Source of the DNA: Flavobacteriaceae bacterium UBA3356
GTDB lineage: Bacteria; Bacteroidota; Bacteroidia; Flavobacteriales; Flavobacteriaceae
Assembly: GCA_002360635.1 (NCBI GenBank)
Contig: DEQW01000006.1
Location: 152,135-216,134, forward strand
Reading direction: 5' to 3'
DNA: 64,000 nt
The translations under genes were made by a program, and so were the position numbers. A model generated the notes under the pieces. It did not search any database. It was not told the origin of the DNA and was given only the letters and a program-made list of their open reading frames with translations. Below are positions 7,268-15,693 of the stretch, one piece after another; within the stretch, counting starts at the first letter, position 1, and each line of letters opens with the position of its first letter.

Positions 7268-8734
7268 ATGAAGAAAATTGCAATTATTGGTTCGGGTTTT
7301 TCATCTTTAGCAGCTGCTTGTTATCTTTCAGCTGAAGGAAATGACGTTACTATTTATGAAAAAAACAAAACTGTTGGCGGTAGGGCCAGACAACTAAAAA
7401 AAGAAGGTTTTACTTTCGATATAGGCCCAACCTGGTACTGGATGCCGGATGTTTTTGAGCGTTTCTTTTCAGATTTCAATAAGCAGCCTTCAAACTATTA
7501 TAACTTAATTAAACTGAACCCTGCCTACAGTGTTTACTTTGGTAAAGAGGAAAGCATCACAATTGAAGACACCCTAGAAAAAATTTGTGCTGCTTTTGAA
7601 AAAGAAGAACCTGGGAGCTCCAAAAAATTAAAAAAATTCATTTTGATGGCACAAAACAACTACGATGTTGCCATAAAAGATTTGGTATATAGACCGGGAG
7701 TTTCCCCTTTTGAGTTAGTCACTCCAGTTACAGTAAAAAAAATAGGACAGTTTTTCAGTACTATCAGTAAAGAGGTTAGAAAAGAGTTCAACAACCCAAA
7801 ATTGGTCTCCATATTAGAATTTCCAGTACTTTTTTTAGGTGCCAAACCTTCCAACACCCCAGCGTTTTACAGTTTTATGAATTACGCCGATTTCGGTTTG
7901 GGTACTTTTCACCCTAAAAATGGAATGTACAGCGTCATTGAAGGGATGAAATCTTTAGCTGAAGAATTAGGCGTAACCATAAAAACCGAACAAACTGTTG
8001 AGGAAATAATTGTTGAAAACAATACTGCTTCAGCTTTAAAAATTAATGGCGAAACCATTGTCGCTAATATTATTTTAAGTGGTGCCGATTACCACCATAC
8101 GGAAACGTTACTTGACAAAAAATACAGACAATACTCCGAAGCATATTGGGACAAAAAAACCTTTGCCCCTTCTTCCCTATTGTTTTACGTAGGTTTTGAT
8201 AAAAAAATTAAAAATGTAGACCACCATACATTGTTCTTCGATGTTGATTTTGAAGCACATTCCAAAGCCATTTATGATGAACCTAAATGGCCAGAAAAAC
8301 CGTTGTTTTATGCTAGTTTCCCTTCAAAAACAGACGCTAATGTCGCTCCAGAAGGCAAAGAAGCCGGTATATTTTTAATCCCTTTAGCTCCCGGCTTAGA
8401 AGACACGACCGAAATTAGAGAAGCCTACTTCGAGAAAATAATGGCAAGATTTGAAACGCTCACCAACCAAGAAGCAAAAAAATACGTTATATTTAAAGAG
8501 TCCTTCTGTGTTAACGATTTTATTGAAGAATACAACTCGTACAAAGGGAATGCATACGGGCTTGCAAATACATTACTACAAACTGCTTTTTTACGTCCAA
8601 ATTTAAAGAGCAATAAAGTTAAAAACCTGTTTTTTACAGGACAGTTAACCGTTCCGGGGCCTGGCGTCCCACCCTCTTTAATCTCTGGAAAATTAGTAGC
8701 TGGATTAGTTCAAAAACAAATAAAAAAATTGTGA
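7268..8734 (+). CDS. crtI: Phytoene desaturase
   Basis: A 488-aa FAD-dependent desaturase. The N-terminal dinucleotide-binding motif IGSGFSSLAAACYLSAEG is followed by VTIYEKNKTVGGRA, and the C-terminus has the CrtI signature FFTGQLTVPGPGVPPSLISGK. It introduces double bonds into phytoene to give lycopene at the membrane. First gene of the crt operon; it overlaps crtB by 4 bp (GTGA), so translation is probably coupled. The length matches CrtI and not the shorter plant-type desaturases. The product of the whole operon should be zeaxanthin. Confidence 0.94.
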   Translation: MKKIAIIGSGFSSLAAACYLSAEGNDVTIYEKNKTVGGRARQLKKEGFTFDIGPTWYWMPDVFERFFSDFNKQPSNYYNLIKLNPAYSVYFGKEESITIEDTLEKICAAFEKEEPGSSKKLKKFILMAQNNYDVAIKDLVYRPGVSPFELVTPVTVKKIGQFFSTISKEVRKEFNNPKLVSILEFPVLFLGAKPSNTPAFYSFMNYADFGLGTFHPKNGMYSVIEGMKSLAEELGVTIKTEQTVEEIIVENNTASALKINGETIVANIILSGADYHHTETLLDKKYRQYSEAYWDKKTFAPSSLLFYVGFDKKIKNVDHHTLFFDVDFEAHSKAIYDEPKWPEKPLFYASFPSKTDANVAPEGKEAGIFLIPLAPGLEDTTEIREAYFEKIMARFETLTNQEAKKYVIFKESFCVNDFIEEYNSYKGNAYGLANTLLQTAFLRPNLKSNKVKNLFFTGQLTVPGPGVPPSLISGKLVAGLVQKQIKKL

Positions 8735-9573
8735 AAAAAATATTCGACATAGTATCCAGAACCTGTAGCAAAAATGTGACCAATGCCTATAGCACGTCTT
8801 TTTCGCTTGCCACCAAAATGTTGGCACCCAGTATTAGACAAGATATTTACAATATTTATGGTTTTGTTCGTTTTGCTGATGAAATTGTAGATTCATTTCA
8901 TGAATATGACAAAGAAACCTTGTTCAACAGGTTTGAGAAGGATTTACATTATTCTTTAGAAGAAAAAATTAGCTTGAACCCTATTTTAAATTCGTTCCAA
9001 CATACGGTTACTAAATACAAAATTGAACAGCATTTGATCGATTCTTTTATGAAAAGTATGCGATTGGATCTTTCAAAAAAAGAATACATATCCGAACCTG
9101 AATACAAAGAATACATATATGGTTCTGCAGATGTCGTGGGCTTAATGTGCTTAAAAGTATTTGTAAAAGGCGATATGGGCAAATATGAAGCACTTAAAGA
9201 TTCAGCTATGCACTTAGGTTCTGCTTTTCAAAAAGTGAATTTTTTACGTGATTTAAAAGAAGATTTTGAAGACTTAAGCCGTACCTATTTCCCAAATACG
9301 AATTTGAACGCCTTGGATGAAGTTTCAAAACAAAAAATAATTGAAGAAATTGAAGAAGATTTCAGAAAAGGATACGAAGGAATCTTACTTTTGCCTACAG
9401 AAGCTAAATTTGGTGTTTTTATGGCCTATCGCTATTATAAGCGACTTTTAAAAAAGCTGCAAAAAACACCAGCAATCGAAATAAAAAACACACGCATTCG
9501 AGTGCCAAACTACGAGAAATTTGGTTTGTTAACACGAAGCTATGTAAAATACCAGTTAAAATTAGTTAAATAG
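8731..9573 (+). CDS. crtB: Phytoene synthase
   Basis: A 280-aa squalene/phytoene synthase. Both aspartate-rich substrate motifs are present: D50-EIV-D54 and the second at D174-LKE-D178 (NFLRDLKEDF). It condenses two geranylgeranyl diphosphates to phytoene. The start is a GTG at 8731 inside the crtI stop (GTGA overlap), and the first residues KKIFDIVSRTCSKNVTNAYSTSF align with the family's usual N-terminus. The gap to crtZ is 2 bp. Confidence 0.95.
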   Translation: MKKIFDIVSRTCSKNVTNAYSTSFSLATKMLAPSIRQDIYNIYGFVRFADEIVDSFHEYDKETLFNRFEKDLHYSLEEKISLNPILNSFQHTVTKYKIEQHLIDSFMKSMRLDLSKKEYISEPEYKEYIYGSADVVGLMCLKVFVKGDMGKYEALKDSAMHLGSAFQKVNFLRDLKEDFEDLSRTYFPNTNLNALDEVSKQKIIEEIEEDFRKGYEGILLLPTEAKFGVFMAYRYYKRLLKKLQKTPAIEIKNTRIRVPNYEKFGLLTRSYVKYQLKLVK

Positions 9574-9575
9574 TC

Positions 9576-10025
9576 ATGACTGCATTTTTTTGGATACTTA
9601 TATTTTTAACAACTTTCTGCATTATGGAATTTATGGCGTGGTTTACCCATAAATACATCATGCACGGGTTTTTATGGAAACTACACAAAGATCACCACCA
9701 CAAAGACCATGGCAGTTGGTGGGAACGCAACGATTTCTTTTTCATTTTTTATGCCGCAGTTAGCATTGGATGTTTTGTAGCTTGGCAATATTATGATTTT
9801 TGGGCCGGGCTGCCTATTGGTTTAGGTATTTTTGCCTATGGTGTTGCCTATTTTATGGTACACGATATTTTTATACACCAACGTTTTAAATTATTCAGAA
9901 ATGCCAATAACTGGTATGCCAAAGGAATAAGGAGAGCACACAAAATACACCATAAACATTTAGGCAAAGAAGACGGAGAATGCTTTGGGATGCTTTTCCC
10001 TCCATTACGATTTTTTAAAAAGTAA
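9576..10025 (+). CDS. crtZ: Beta-carotene 3-hydroxylase
   Basis: A 149-aa membrane di-iron hydroxylase of the fatty-acid-hydroxylase superfamily. All four histidine clusters are visible: HKYIMH, HKDHHHKDH, HDIFIHQ and RAHKIHHKH, set among about four hydrophobic segments. It adds hydroxyl groups to the beta rings of beta-carotene to give zeaxanthin. It is packed between crtB (2 bp) and the cyclase gene (3 bp). No ketolase (crtW) or 2-hydroxylase (crtG) is present, so zeaxanthin is the expected end product of this operon. Confidence 0.94.
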   Translation: MTAFFWILIFLTTFCIMEFMAWFTHKYIMHGFLWKLHKDHHHKDHGSWWERNDFFFIFYAAVSIGCFVAWQYYDFWAGLPIGLGIFAYGVAYFMVHDIFIHQRFKLFRNANNWYAKGIRRAHKIHHKHLGKEDGECFGMLFPPLRFFKK

Positions 10026-10028
10026 TAC

Positions 10029-10721
10029 ATGAATAATTTATACCTGTGGCTCACACTTGGGTCATTCAGTATTCCCTTTTTATTTAGTTTTCATCCACGA
10101 CTACAATTTTATAAAAAGTGGCGCTCATTTTTCCCAGCTGTTGCTATTATGATGGCTATTTTTATTCCGTGGGATATTGTATTTACTGCTAATGAATTTT
10201 GGGGTTTTAACGATGCTTACTTAACAGGACTATATATTTTCAACCTTCCTATTGAAGAGTGGCTTTTCTTTATTTGTATTCCCTACGCTTGCATCTTTAC
10301 GCATTATGCGTTGCACGAATTATTTTCGAAATTTTCATTTTCTGAAAAATTCACTTCTATTTTCTATATATTACTTGCAAGTACCCTAATAATCCTATTA
10401 TGGTATTATTACGACCGTTGGTATCCACTTATAAACTTTATCTACGCGCTCATTCTATTAGGTTTAGTTTACAATTATCGTAAACAGTGGTTGATGGATT
10501 TTCTACCTACTTATTTTATAATCTTTATCCCTTTCTTTTTAGTAAACGGAATTTTAACCGGAACCGGAATTGAAGACCAAGTAGTTTGGTACAGCGATGC
10601 TGAAAACATGGGAATTCGACTACTCACCATACCAATTGAAGATACCATCTACAATTTAGGAATGCTCTTGACCGTTTTTGTTTGTACCGAAATTTTTGAA
10701 AAGTGGTACAACAAAGCGTAA
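10029..10721 (+). CDS. Lycopene cyclase, CrtYcd-type
   Basis: A 230-aa protein with about seven hydrophobic segments and two repeated lycopene-cyclase-domain signatures: FIPWDIVFTANEFWGFN with NLPIEEWLFF in the first half, and the corresponding GIRLLTIPIEDTIYNLG in the second half. This is the heterodimer-type cyclase fused into one chain, as found in many Flavobacteriaceae, and not the FAD-dependent CrtY. It would cyclise lycopene to beta-carotene. Last clearly carotenogenic gene of the operon. Confidence 0.9.
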   Translation: MNNLYLWLTLGSFSIPFLFSFHPRLQFYKKWRSFFPAVAIMMAIFIPWDIVFTANEFWGFNDAYLTGLYIFNLPIEEWLFFICIPYACIFTHYALHELFSKFSFSEKFTSIFYILLASTLIILLWYYYDRWYPLINFIYALILLGLVYNYRKQWLMDFLPTYFIIFIPFFLVNGILTGTGIEDQVVWYSDAENMGIRLLTIPIEDTIYNLGMLLTVFVCTEIFEKWYNKA

Positions 10722-10746
10722 CTTTACAGTATAGGTATTAAACATT

Positions 10747-11217
10747 ATGAAAGAAACTTTTCTTATTGCATTATTCTTTGTTTTTTGTAGTTGCAATAAT
10801 CATCAAAAAGCAGAAGCTAAAAATATAAGCACAAATGAGGAAAAAACAACTGATACAATAGCAAAAAATTATTTCGAAACGATACCATATAATAGTAAGT
10901 TTGAATTTATAGTTGACAAAAATTATAAAGGAAGTAATGCAGTAGGCTGTTATGGAATCGGGTATCATATATTGATAGGCTCAACTCTAAATTCTGAATT
11001 ACCAGAAAAATTAAGTGTTCTGTATCATTCAATAAAACCATATAATGCTAAAAAGGGGGATACAATAACAATCATTCCTGATGAAAATCAAGATTTCGAA
11101 AATAACAATTTCGGAATACTATACGTAACTTCGGATACAATTATAAACGGGCAAACAGAAACTTACATCGTGGGTTCTGAGAATAAAACAATTTGGGCAG
11201 AACGAATTGAATTATGA
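10747..11217 (+). CDS. Small lipoprotein of unknown function
   Basis: A 156-aa protein with a short signal peptide and lipobox-like FCSC (Cys16 as the probable lipidated residue), then a polar mature part with no motif I recognise. It contains three cysteines (two in the signal region, one in AVGCYGIGYH). It lies 25 bp after the cyclase gene and overlaps guaD by 4 bp (ATGA), so it may be a read-through member of the crt transcript. It is AT-richer in appearance than the crt genes. Function unknown. Confidence 0.7.
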   Translation: MKETFLIALFFVFCSCNNHQKAEAKNISTNEEKTTDTIAKNYFETIPYNSKFEFIVDKNYKGSNAVGCYGIGYHILIGSTLNSELPEKLSVLYHSIKPYNAKKGDTITIIPDENQDFENNNFGILYVTSDTIINGQTETYIVGSENKTIWAERIEL

Positions 11218-11705
11218 GCAAAAACAACTACACAGAAGAAGACAAAAAGTTTATGCAACGTGCTATCACCTTAGCCGAAAAAGGTATGGACGCCAACGCT
11301 GGCGGACCATTTGGTGCTGTGGTTGTAAAAGATGGCGAAATCATTGCCGAAGGCCATAACAATGTAACTTCAACAAACGACCCTACTGCTCATGCCGAAG
11401 TAGTGGCCATACGCCGTGCCTGCGAAAAATTAGATAGCTTTCAATTAACCGATTGTATTCTCTATACTTCTTGTGAACCCTGCCCTATGTGTTTGGGTGC
11501 AATTTATTGGGCACGGCCTAAAAAAGTATTCTACGCGTGTAATAGAGAAGATGCAGCCGAAATAAACTTTGATGATCAATTCATCTATGATGAAATTGAT
11601 AAAGAAATTGACAATCGGGAAATTGATTTTGTTCGTATTCTACGAAATGAAGCTGTTAAAGTATTCGATAAATGGGCAGATAAAAATGATAAGACTGTTT
11701 ATTGA
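11214..11705 (+). CDS. guaD: Guanine deaminase, cytidine-deaminase fold
   Basis: A 163-aa zinc deaminase. Zinc ligands and catalytic Glu are H60-A-E62 and P89-CPMC (C90 and C93). The N-terminal GGPFGAVVVKDGEIIAEGHNNV and the C-terminal extension FDDQFIYDEIDKE with WADKNDKTVY match the small Bacillus-type guanine deaminase more closely than tRNA adenosine deaminase TadA. It would convert guanine to xanthine. A TadA role cannot be excluded by eye, but the C-terminal tail argues against it. Coupled (ATGA) to the preceding lipoprotein gene and ends 4 bp from the convergent TlpA-like gene. Confidence 0.85.
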   Translation: MSKNNYTEEDKKFMQRAITLAEKGMDANAGGPFGAVVVKDGEIIAEGHNNVTSTNDPTAHAEVVAIRRACEKLDSFQLTDCILYTSCEPCPMCLGAIYWARPKKVFYACNREDAAEINFDDQFIYDEIDKEIDNREIDFVRILRNEAVKVFDKWADKNDKTVY

Positions 11706-11709
11706 TAGT

Positions 11710-12273
11710 TTACTGGCTTAGCAACCTATCGATAATTTCCTTTGTCTTTTTACTGTTCCAATCTGCCGCTCCGGTTTCTTTTATAACAATTTTCCCTTCT
11801 TTTGAAATAAGATAGGTCGTAGGCAAGGATTGGGAAAATAAGATTTCAGGCGCCTTTGTTTGTTGAATATATATTGGGAAAGTATAACCTTTCTTTTCCA
11901 TAAAACGTTGTACGGTTTCTGGCTTTTCTGAAGTGACCAGATAAAAATCAACCCGATCGCCATATTCATCATACAGTTTTTGAAGAGAAGGCATTTCGGC
12001 AATACAAGGCGGGCACCACGTGGCCCAAAAATTCAATAACACCACTTTTCCTTCAGATGAAGTGAAATCAACACGTTCTTTTTCTAAAGAGGTCAAACCC
12101 CAATTATAGTCGGTAAACTGTTTTCTTTCTGCAGCATCCGTTTCCGAAGGACTAAAGGATATCAATCGTTGTACAAACACCTGAATGGGTGTTCGCGTTT
12201 GTGGAATTATCAACAAAGCCAATACGGCAAGGAATAAAATATTCCCTTTGTTCTTTTTAAAAAATCCGTTCAT
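11710..12273 (-). CDS. TlpA/ResA-like membrane-anchored thioredoxin
   Basis: A 187-aa protein with one N-terminal membrane helix (residues 11-25) and a periplasmic thioredoxin fold. The redox motif WCPPC has Cys87 and Cys90, preceded by VVLLNFWATW; a cis-proline loop QSLPTTYLI follows. Proteins of this type keep periplasmic cysteines reduced, for example during cytochrome c maturation. No cytochrome maturation gene lies beside it. It follows aconitase on the minus strand but is separated from it by a strong terminator, so it is probably transcribed separately. Confidence 0.88.
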   Translation of the reverse strand: MNGFFKKNKGNILFLAVLALLIIPQTRTPIQVFVQRLISFSPSETDAAERKQFTDYNWGLTSLEKERVDFTSSEGKVVLLNFWATWCPPCIAEMPSLQKLYDEYGDRVDFYLVTSEKPETVQRFMEKKGYTFPIYIQQTKAPEILFSQSLPTTYLISKEGKIVIKETGAADWNSKKTKEIIDRLLSQ

Positions 12274-12303
12274 ATTGCAATCGTTTTTTTCAGTATCTAT
12301 AAC

Positions 12304-12340
12304 AAAAAACCCGCCAAAATCACTATTTGACAGGTTTTTT
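12304..12340 (-). terminator. Intrinsic terminator after aconitase
   Basis: Read on the minus strand, AAAAACCTGTCAAA pairs with TTTGGCGGGTTTTT (two G-U pairs) around a short loop and runs into a T tract. It lies about 40 bp past the aconitase stop. Confidence 0.8.
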
Positions 12341-12378
12341 GAAAAGTTTATTATTTCAGATAAAATCTGAACTGTTGC

Positions 12379-14643
12379 TTATGCATTCTGCTTTTTAATT
12401 AAATTAAGAGCAGAGCCTTCGCGATACCAGCGTATCTGTGCATCGTTATAGGTATGGTTCGCTTTAATTGTGTCTTTGCTTCCATCTTTGTGCACTATTT
12501 CAATAGTCAATGGTTTATTAGGTGCAAAATCTGCTATGTCAACAAAGTTGAACGTATCATCTTCTTGAATTAGATCGTAATCTGCTTCGTTATCAAAAGT
12601 CAATCCTAACATACCTTGTTTCTTCAAGTTTGTTTCGTGGATTCGCGCAAACGATTTAACCAATACAGCTGCAACACCCAAGTGACGTGGTTCCATCGCT
12701 GCGTGCTCACGAGAAGAACCTTCCCCATAGTTATGATCTCCCACAACAATAGTTTTAATTCCTTTTGCTTTGTATTCACGCTGCACATCTGGCACACCAC
12801 CATATTCACCATCTAATTGGTTTTTAACAAAGTTTGTCTTTTTGTTATATGCATTTACCGCACCAATTAAACAGTTGTTCGAAATGTTATCCAAATGTCC
12901 TCTGTAACGTAACCAAGGTCCAGCCATTGAAATATGGTCGGTTGTACATTTTCCGAACGCTTTGATCAATAATTTCATGCCTTGCATTTCAGAATCTTGA
13001 ATAGGTTCAAAAGGTGTTAATAATTGAAGTCGTTCACTGTCCTTAGCTACTTTCACTTCTACGCCGCTTCCATCTTCTCTCGGTTCTACATATCCGTTTT
13101 CTTCTACTTCAAAACCTTCTGGTGGTAATTCAATACCTCTAGGCTCATCCAATTTTACTTCTTGCCCTTCTTCGTTAACCAATGTATCGTTCATCGGGTC
13201 AAAATCCAATCGACCTGAAATAGCGATTGCCGCAACCATTTCTGGTGAACCTACAAAAGCGTGTGTATTTGGGTTACCGTCTGCACGTTTTGAGAAGTTT
13301 CGGTTAAACGAGTGTACTATGGTGTTTTTTTCTTCGCCTTTGCGGTCACTACGGTCCCACTGACCAATACAAGGCCCACAAGCGTTTGTAAATACAGTTG
13401 CTCCTAAATCTTCAAAAACATTTAAAAGTCCATCACGTTCAGCAGTAAATCTAATTTGCTCACTTCCTGGGTTGATACCAAAATCACTTTTTGGTTTCAA
13501 TTTTTTATCGATTGCCTGTTGTGCAATGGATGCCGCTCGTGTTAAATCTTCATATGAAGAGTTGGTACACGAACCGATTAAGCCCCAATCTACTTTAATT
13601 GGCCAATCGTTCTTTCTTGCTTTTTCTCCCAACTCACCAACTGGCGTTGCTAAGTCTGGCGTAAAAGGTCCGTTTAAATGTGGACGTAATTCTGAAAGGT
13701 TAATTTCAATAACTTCATCAAAGTACTGCTCAGGATTTGCATACACTTCGTCATCCCCTGTTAAGTGCTCTCTAATTTTGTTTGCTTCATCAGCAATTTC
13801 TTCACGTTCGGTTGCTCTAAGGAAACGCTCCATAGAATCATCATATCCAAACGTAGAAGTTGTTGCACCTATTTCAGCACCCATATTACAGATGGTTCCT
13901 TTTCCGGTACAAGACAAGTTTTTAGCTCCAGGGCCAAAATATTCAACGATAGCACCTGTTCCTCCTTTTACAGTAAGGATACCAGCTACTTTAAGTATCA
14001 CATCTTTTGAAGCTGTCCAACCGTTTAATTCGCCTGTAAGCTTCACTCCTATTAACTTCGGAAATTTAAGTTCCCAAGGCATTCCGGCCATTACATCTAC
14101 AGCATCTGCACCACCAACACCAATAGCAACCATACCTAATCCACCAGCGTTTACCGTGTGTGAATCGGTACCAATCATCATACCACCTGGGAATGCATAA
14201 TTTTCCAAAACTACTTGGTGAATAATCCCTGCTCCGGGTTTCCAGAAACCAATTCCGTATTTATTGGAAACTGACTCTAAAAATTCAAAAACCTCATGAC
14301 TGCTTTTATTGGCACTTGCTAAATCTTTCTCAGCTCCTTGTTTTGCTTGTATTAAATGATCACAGTGTACCGTGGTTGGCACGGCAACTTTATCTTTCCC
14401 TGCTTGCATAAACTGAAGTAAGGCCATCTGTGCCGTTGCATCTTGACACGCAATACGGTCTGGTGAAAACTCAACGTAGTCTTTACCACGCTCAAATGCT
14501 TCGGAAGGTTTACCATCCCAAAGGTGGCTGTATAATATTTTTTCAGAAAGGGTTAAAGGTTTCCCGACAATCTCACGCGCTTTATCCACACGTTCTGCCA
14601 TTTGGGAATACACCTTTTTTATCATGTCAATGTCAAATGCCAT
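12379..14643 (-). CDS. Aconitate hydratase (mitochondrial-type)
   Basis: A 754-aa aconitase. The [4Fe-4S] ligands are visible in GSCTNSSYEDLTRA and NACGPCIGQW, and the swivel domain carries VVGDHNYGEGSSREHAAMEPRHLG. It isomerises citrate to isocitrate in the TCA cycle. The length and order of motifs fit the mitochondrial-type aconitase that Bacteroidota commonly use, not the roughly 890-aa AcnA or the 860-aa AcnB. Monocistronic, with a terminator downstream and a 430-bp upstream gap. Confidence 0.95.
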   Translation of the reverse strand: MAFDIDMIKKVYSQMAERVDKAREIVGKPLTLSEKILYSHLWDGKPSEAFERGKDYVEFSPDRIACQDATAQMALLQFMQAGKDKVAVPTTVHCDHLIQAKQGAEKDLASANKSSHEVFEFLESVSNKYGIGFWKPGAGIIHQVVLENYAFPGGMMIGTDSHTVNAGGLGMVAIGVGGADAVDVMAGMPWELKFPKLIGVKLTGELNGWTASKDVILKVAGILTVKGGTGAIVEYFGPGAKNLSCTGKGTICNMGAEIGATTSTFGYDDSMERFLRATEREEIADEANKIREHLTGDDEVYANPEQYFDEVIEINLSELRPHLNGPFTPDLATPVGELGEKARKNDWPIKVDWGLIGSCTNSSYEDLTRAASIAQQAIDKKLKPKSDFGINPGSEQIRFTAERDGLLNVFEDLGATVFTNACGPCIGQWDRSDRKGEEKNTIVHSFNRNFSKRADGNPNTHAFVGSPEMVAAIAISGRLDFDPMNDTLVNEEGQEVKLDEPRGIELPPEGFEVEENGYVEPREDGSGVEVKVAKDSERLQLLTPFEPIQDSEMQGMKLLIKAFGKCTTDHISMAGPWLRYRGHLDNISNNCLIGAVNAYNKKTNFVKNQLDGEYGGVPDVQREYKAKGIKTIVVGDHNYGEGSSREHAAMEPRHLGVAAVLVKSFARIHETNLKKQGMLGLTFDNEADYDLIQEDDTFNFVDIADFAPNKPLTIEIVHKDGSKDTIKANHTYNDAQIRWYREGSALNLIKKQNA

Positions 14644-15073
14644 AGTTTTATTTTTTTGATTTTTTGAAGTCTTGCGAAATTACAAAATTTCATTATAATT
14701 TAAAAATGTTTAACGAACTGCGTTAAACACTGTTTATTTTACAAAGAATTATAGTTTTTGATATAAATAACTATCAATTACGTAATTTTTAATATACAAA
14801 ATTATGAATTTGAAAATCCTTTGGTTTTGAAGTGTTTGAAAAGTAGGAAAAAGACAATAAAAAAGTTTGATTCTAAATAAGGGGAAGAGCGATTTTGGGT
14901 TATTGGGTTATTGGAAGGTAGCAACCTATTAATTTCCTTGTCAATAAACATCAGCAAATGGAAGATTCTTTTAATTAATTAAATGCTTAGTTCCTAAAAT
15001 CCTTTCTTTTTATAGAGTAATAGTTTGGGTCATTACCGTTCTTAACTGTCAATTTTTTATTATAAAAATTAAA
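14644..15073. other. Intergenic stretch without a supported gene
   Basis: About 430 bp between the aconitase start and the broken lipoprotein gene. It is very AT-rich. It contains a tandem GGGTTATT repeat near 14898-14915 and a TTAATTAATTAA run near 14973, but no open frame with coding character and no terminator-like hairpin that I can support. The aconitase promoter should lie at its left end; a TAATTTCG at 14675-14682 on the minus strand is one mismatch from TAnnTTTG. Confidence 0.5.
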
Positions 15074-15446
15074 TTAATAATCAAGAGTGTCTTTTGATGA
15101 ATATATATAGTTTAATGAGTCTTTGTTTTTCGTGTACCAGTCTTTCCAATACATCAAATCTTCATTACTAAAATTAAAAACACCAATATGTCATATCTCC
15201 GCTACTTTCGTGACCTGATATTTTTGTTAAAAAATTAATAGGTTCAATCGCTTTAGGATTCATTTTTTTATGTTCACTATCCATGATTTTTTCTAATTCT
15301 TTTAAATTATACTCATATAATTCTTTGACAGTTTTTTTTTGAACTTTGGTGTCATCGAACAAGAAGTGTTTTTGCTCATTTTTAGTATGGCAACTTATAA
15401 CAAACATTAATAAAACTGCTGTATAAATTAATTTAATATTTACCAT
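15074..15446 (-). pseudogene. Small lipoprotein gene with probable frameshift
   Basis: The intact first frame encodes 90 aa from the ATG at 15446: a signal peptide with lipobox FVISC, then a charged helix, ending at MTYWCF and a stop (15174). Skipping one T at 15182 opens a further 35 codons or so that read VFNFSNEDLMYWKDWY and continue to a TAA at 15074-15076, with the same style of Tyr/Trp/Lys-rich composition as the upstream part. I infer that the original gene spanned both frames. It could be a true pseudogene or a sequencing indel next to a run of five T. Function unknown. Confidence 0.55.
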
Positions 15447-15467
15447 AAATTTTATTCTTTTCAGCCC

Positions 15468-15494
15468 ACTGACTACTGCTCACTGCCTACTGAC
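15468..15494. repeat. CAGT-rich dispersed repeat, copy 1
   Basis: On the minus strand this reads GTCAGTAGGCAGTGAGCAGT followed by AGTCAGT, four CAGT units in a row. It starts inside the last codons of the GldL-like gene and supplies its TAG stop. It shares the 13-bp core CAGTA(G/A)GCAGTGA with a second copy at 16691-16712. Confidence 0.55.
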
Positions 15495-15693
15495 CTTTCC
15501 TATACATCAATATCAGCTTAACGATGGCAATGATAGAAGCTACCACTTCAACAACCGATCCTACAGCGATAAAAATAGTGGCATCGATAAAACCTAAATC
15601 CCAATGTAATATTTTAAAAGCAGCACCTATGGTAATCAATACCATCCCCACCAAAAAAAGAATAATAGGCAGTAAAAACTTTTTAAGTTGCAT
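15487..15693 (-). CDS. GldL-like two-helix membrane microprotein
   Basis: A 68-aa protein of two membrane helices (about residues 6-24 and 36-62) with the segment AAFKILHWDLG between them. The FKxxHW motif is also the hallmark of the GldL gliding-motor/type IX secretion subunit, but GldL is about three times longer and has a periplasmic tail, so this is a short relative or an unrelated lookalike. Its start overlaps the moxR stop by 1 nt, so it is co-expressed with moxR. Role unknown. Confidence 0.7.
   Translation of the reverse strand: MQLKKFLLPIILFLVGMVLITIGAAFKILHWDLGFIDATIFIAVGSVVEVVASIIAIVKLILMYRKGQ

Noticed and set aside
11214..11705. tRNA adenosine deaminase TadA
   Set aside because: The zinc motifs fit, but the C-terminal extension FDDQFIYDEI and the DKTVY end match the small guanine deaminase instead.
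13472..14200. A 242-codon plus-strand frame inside aconitase
   Set aside because: It is antisense to a full-length aconitase and has no start signal or recognisable motif.
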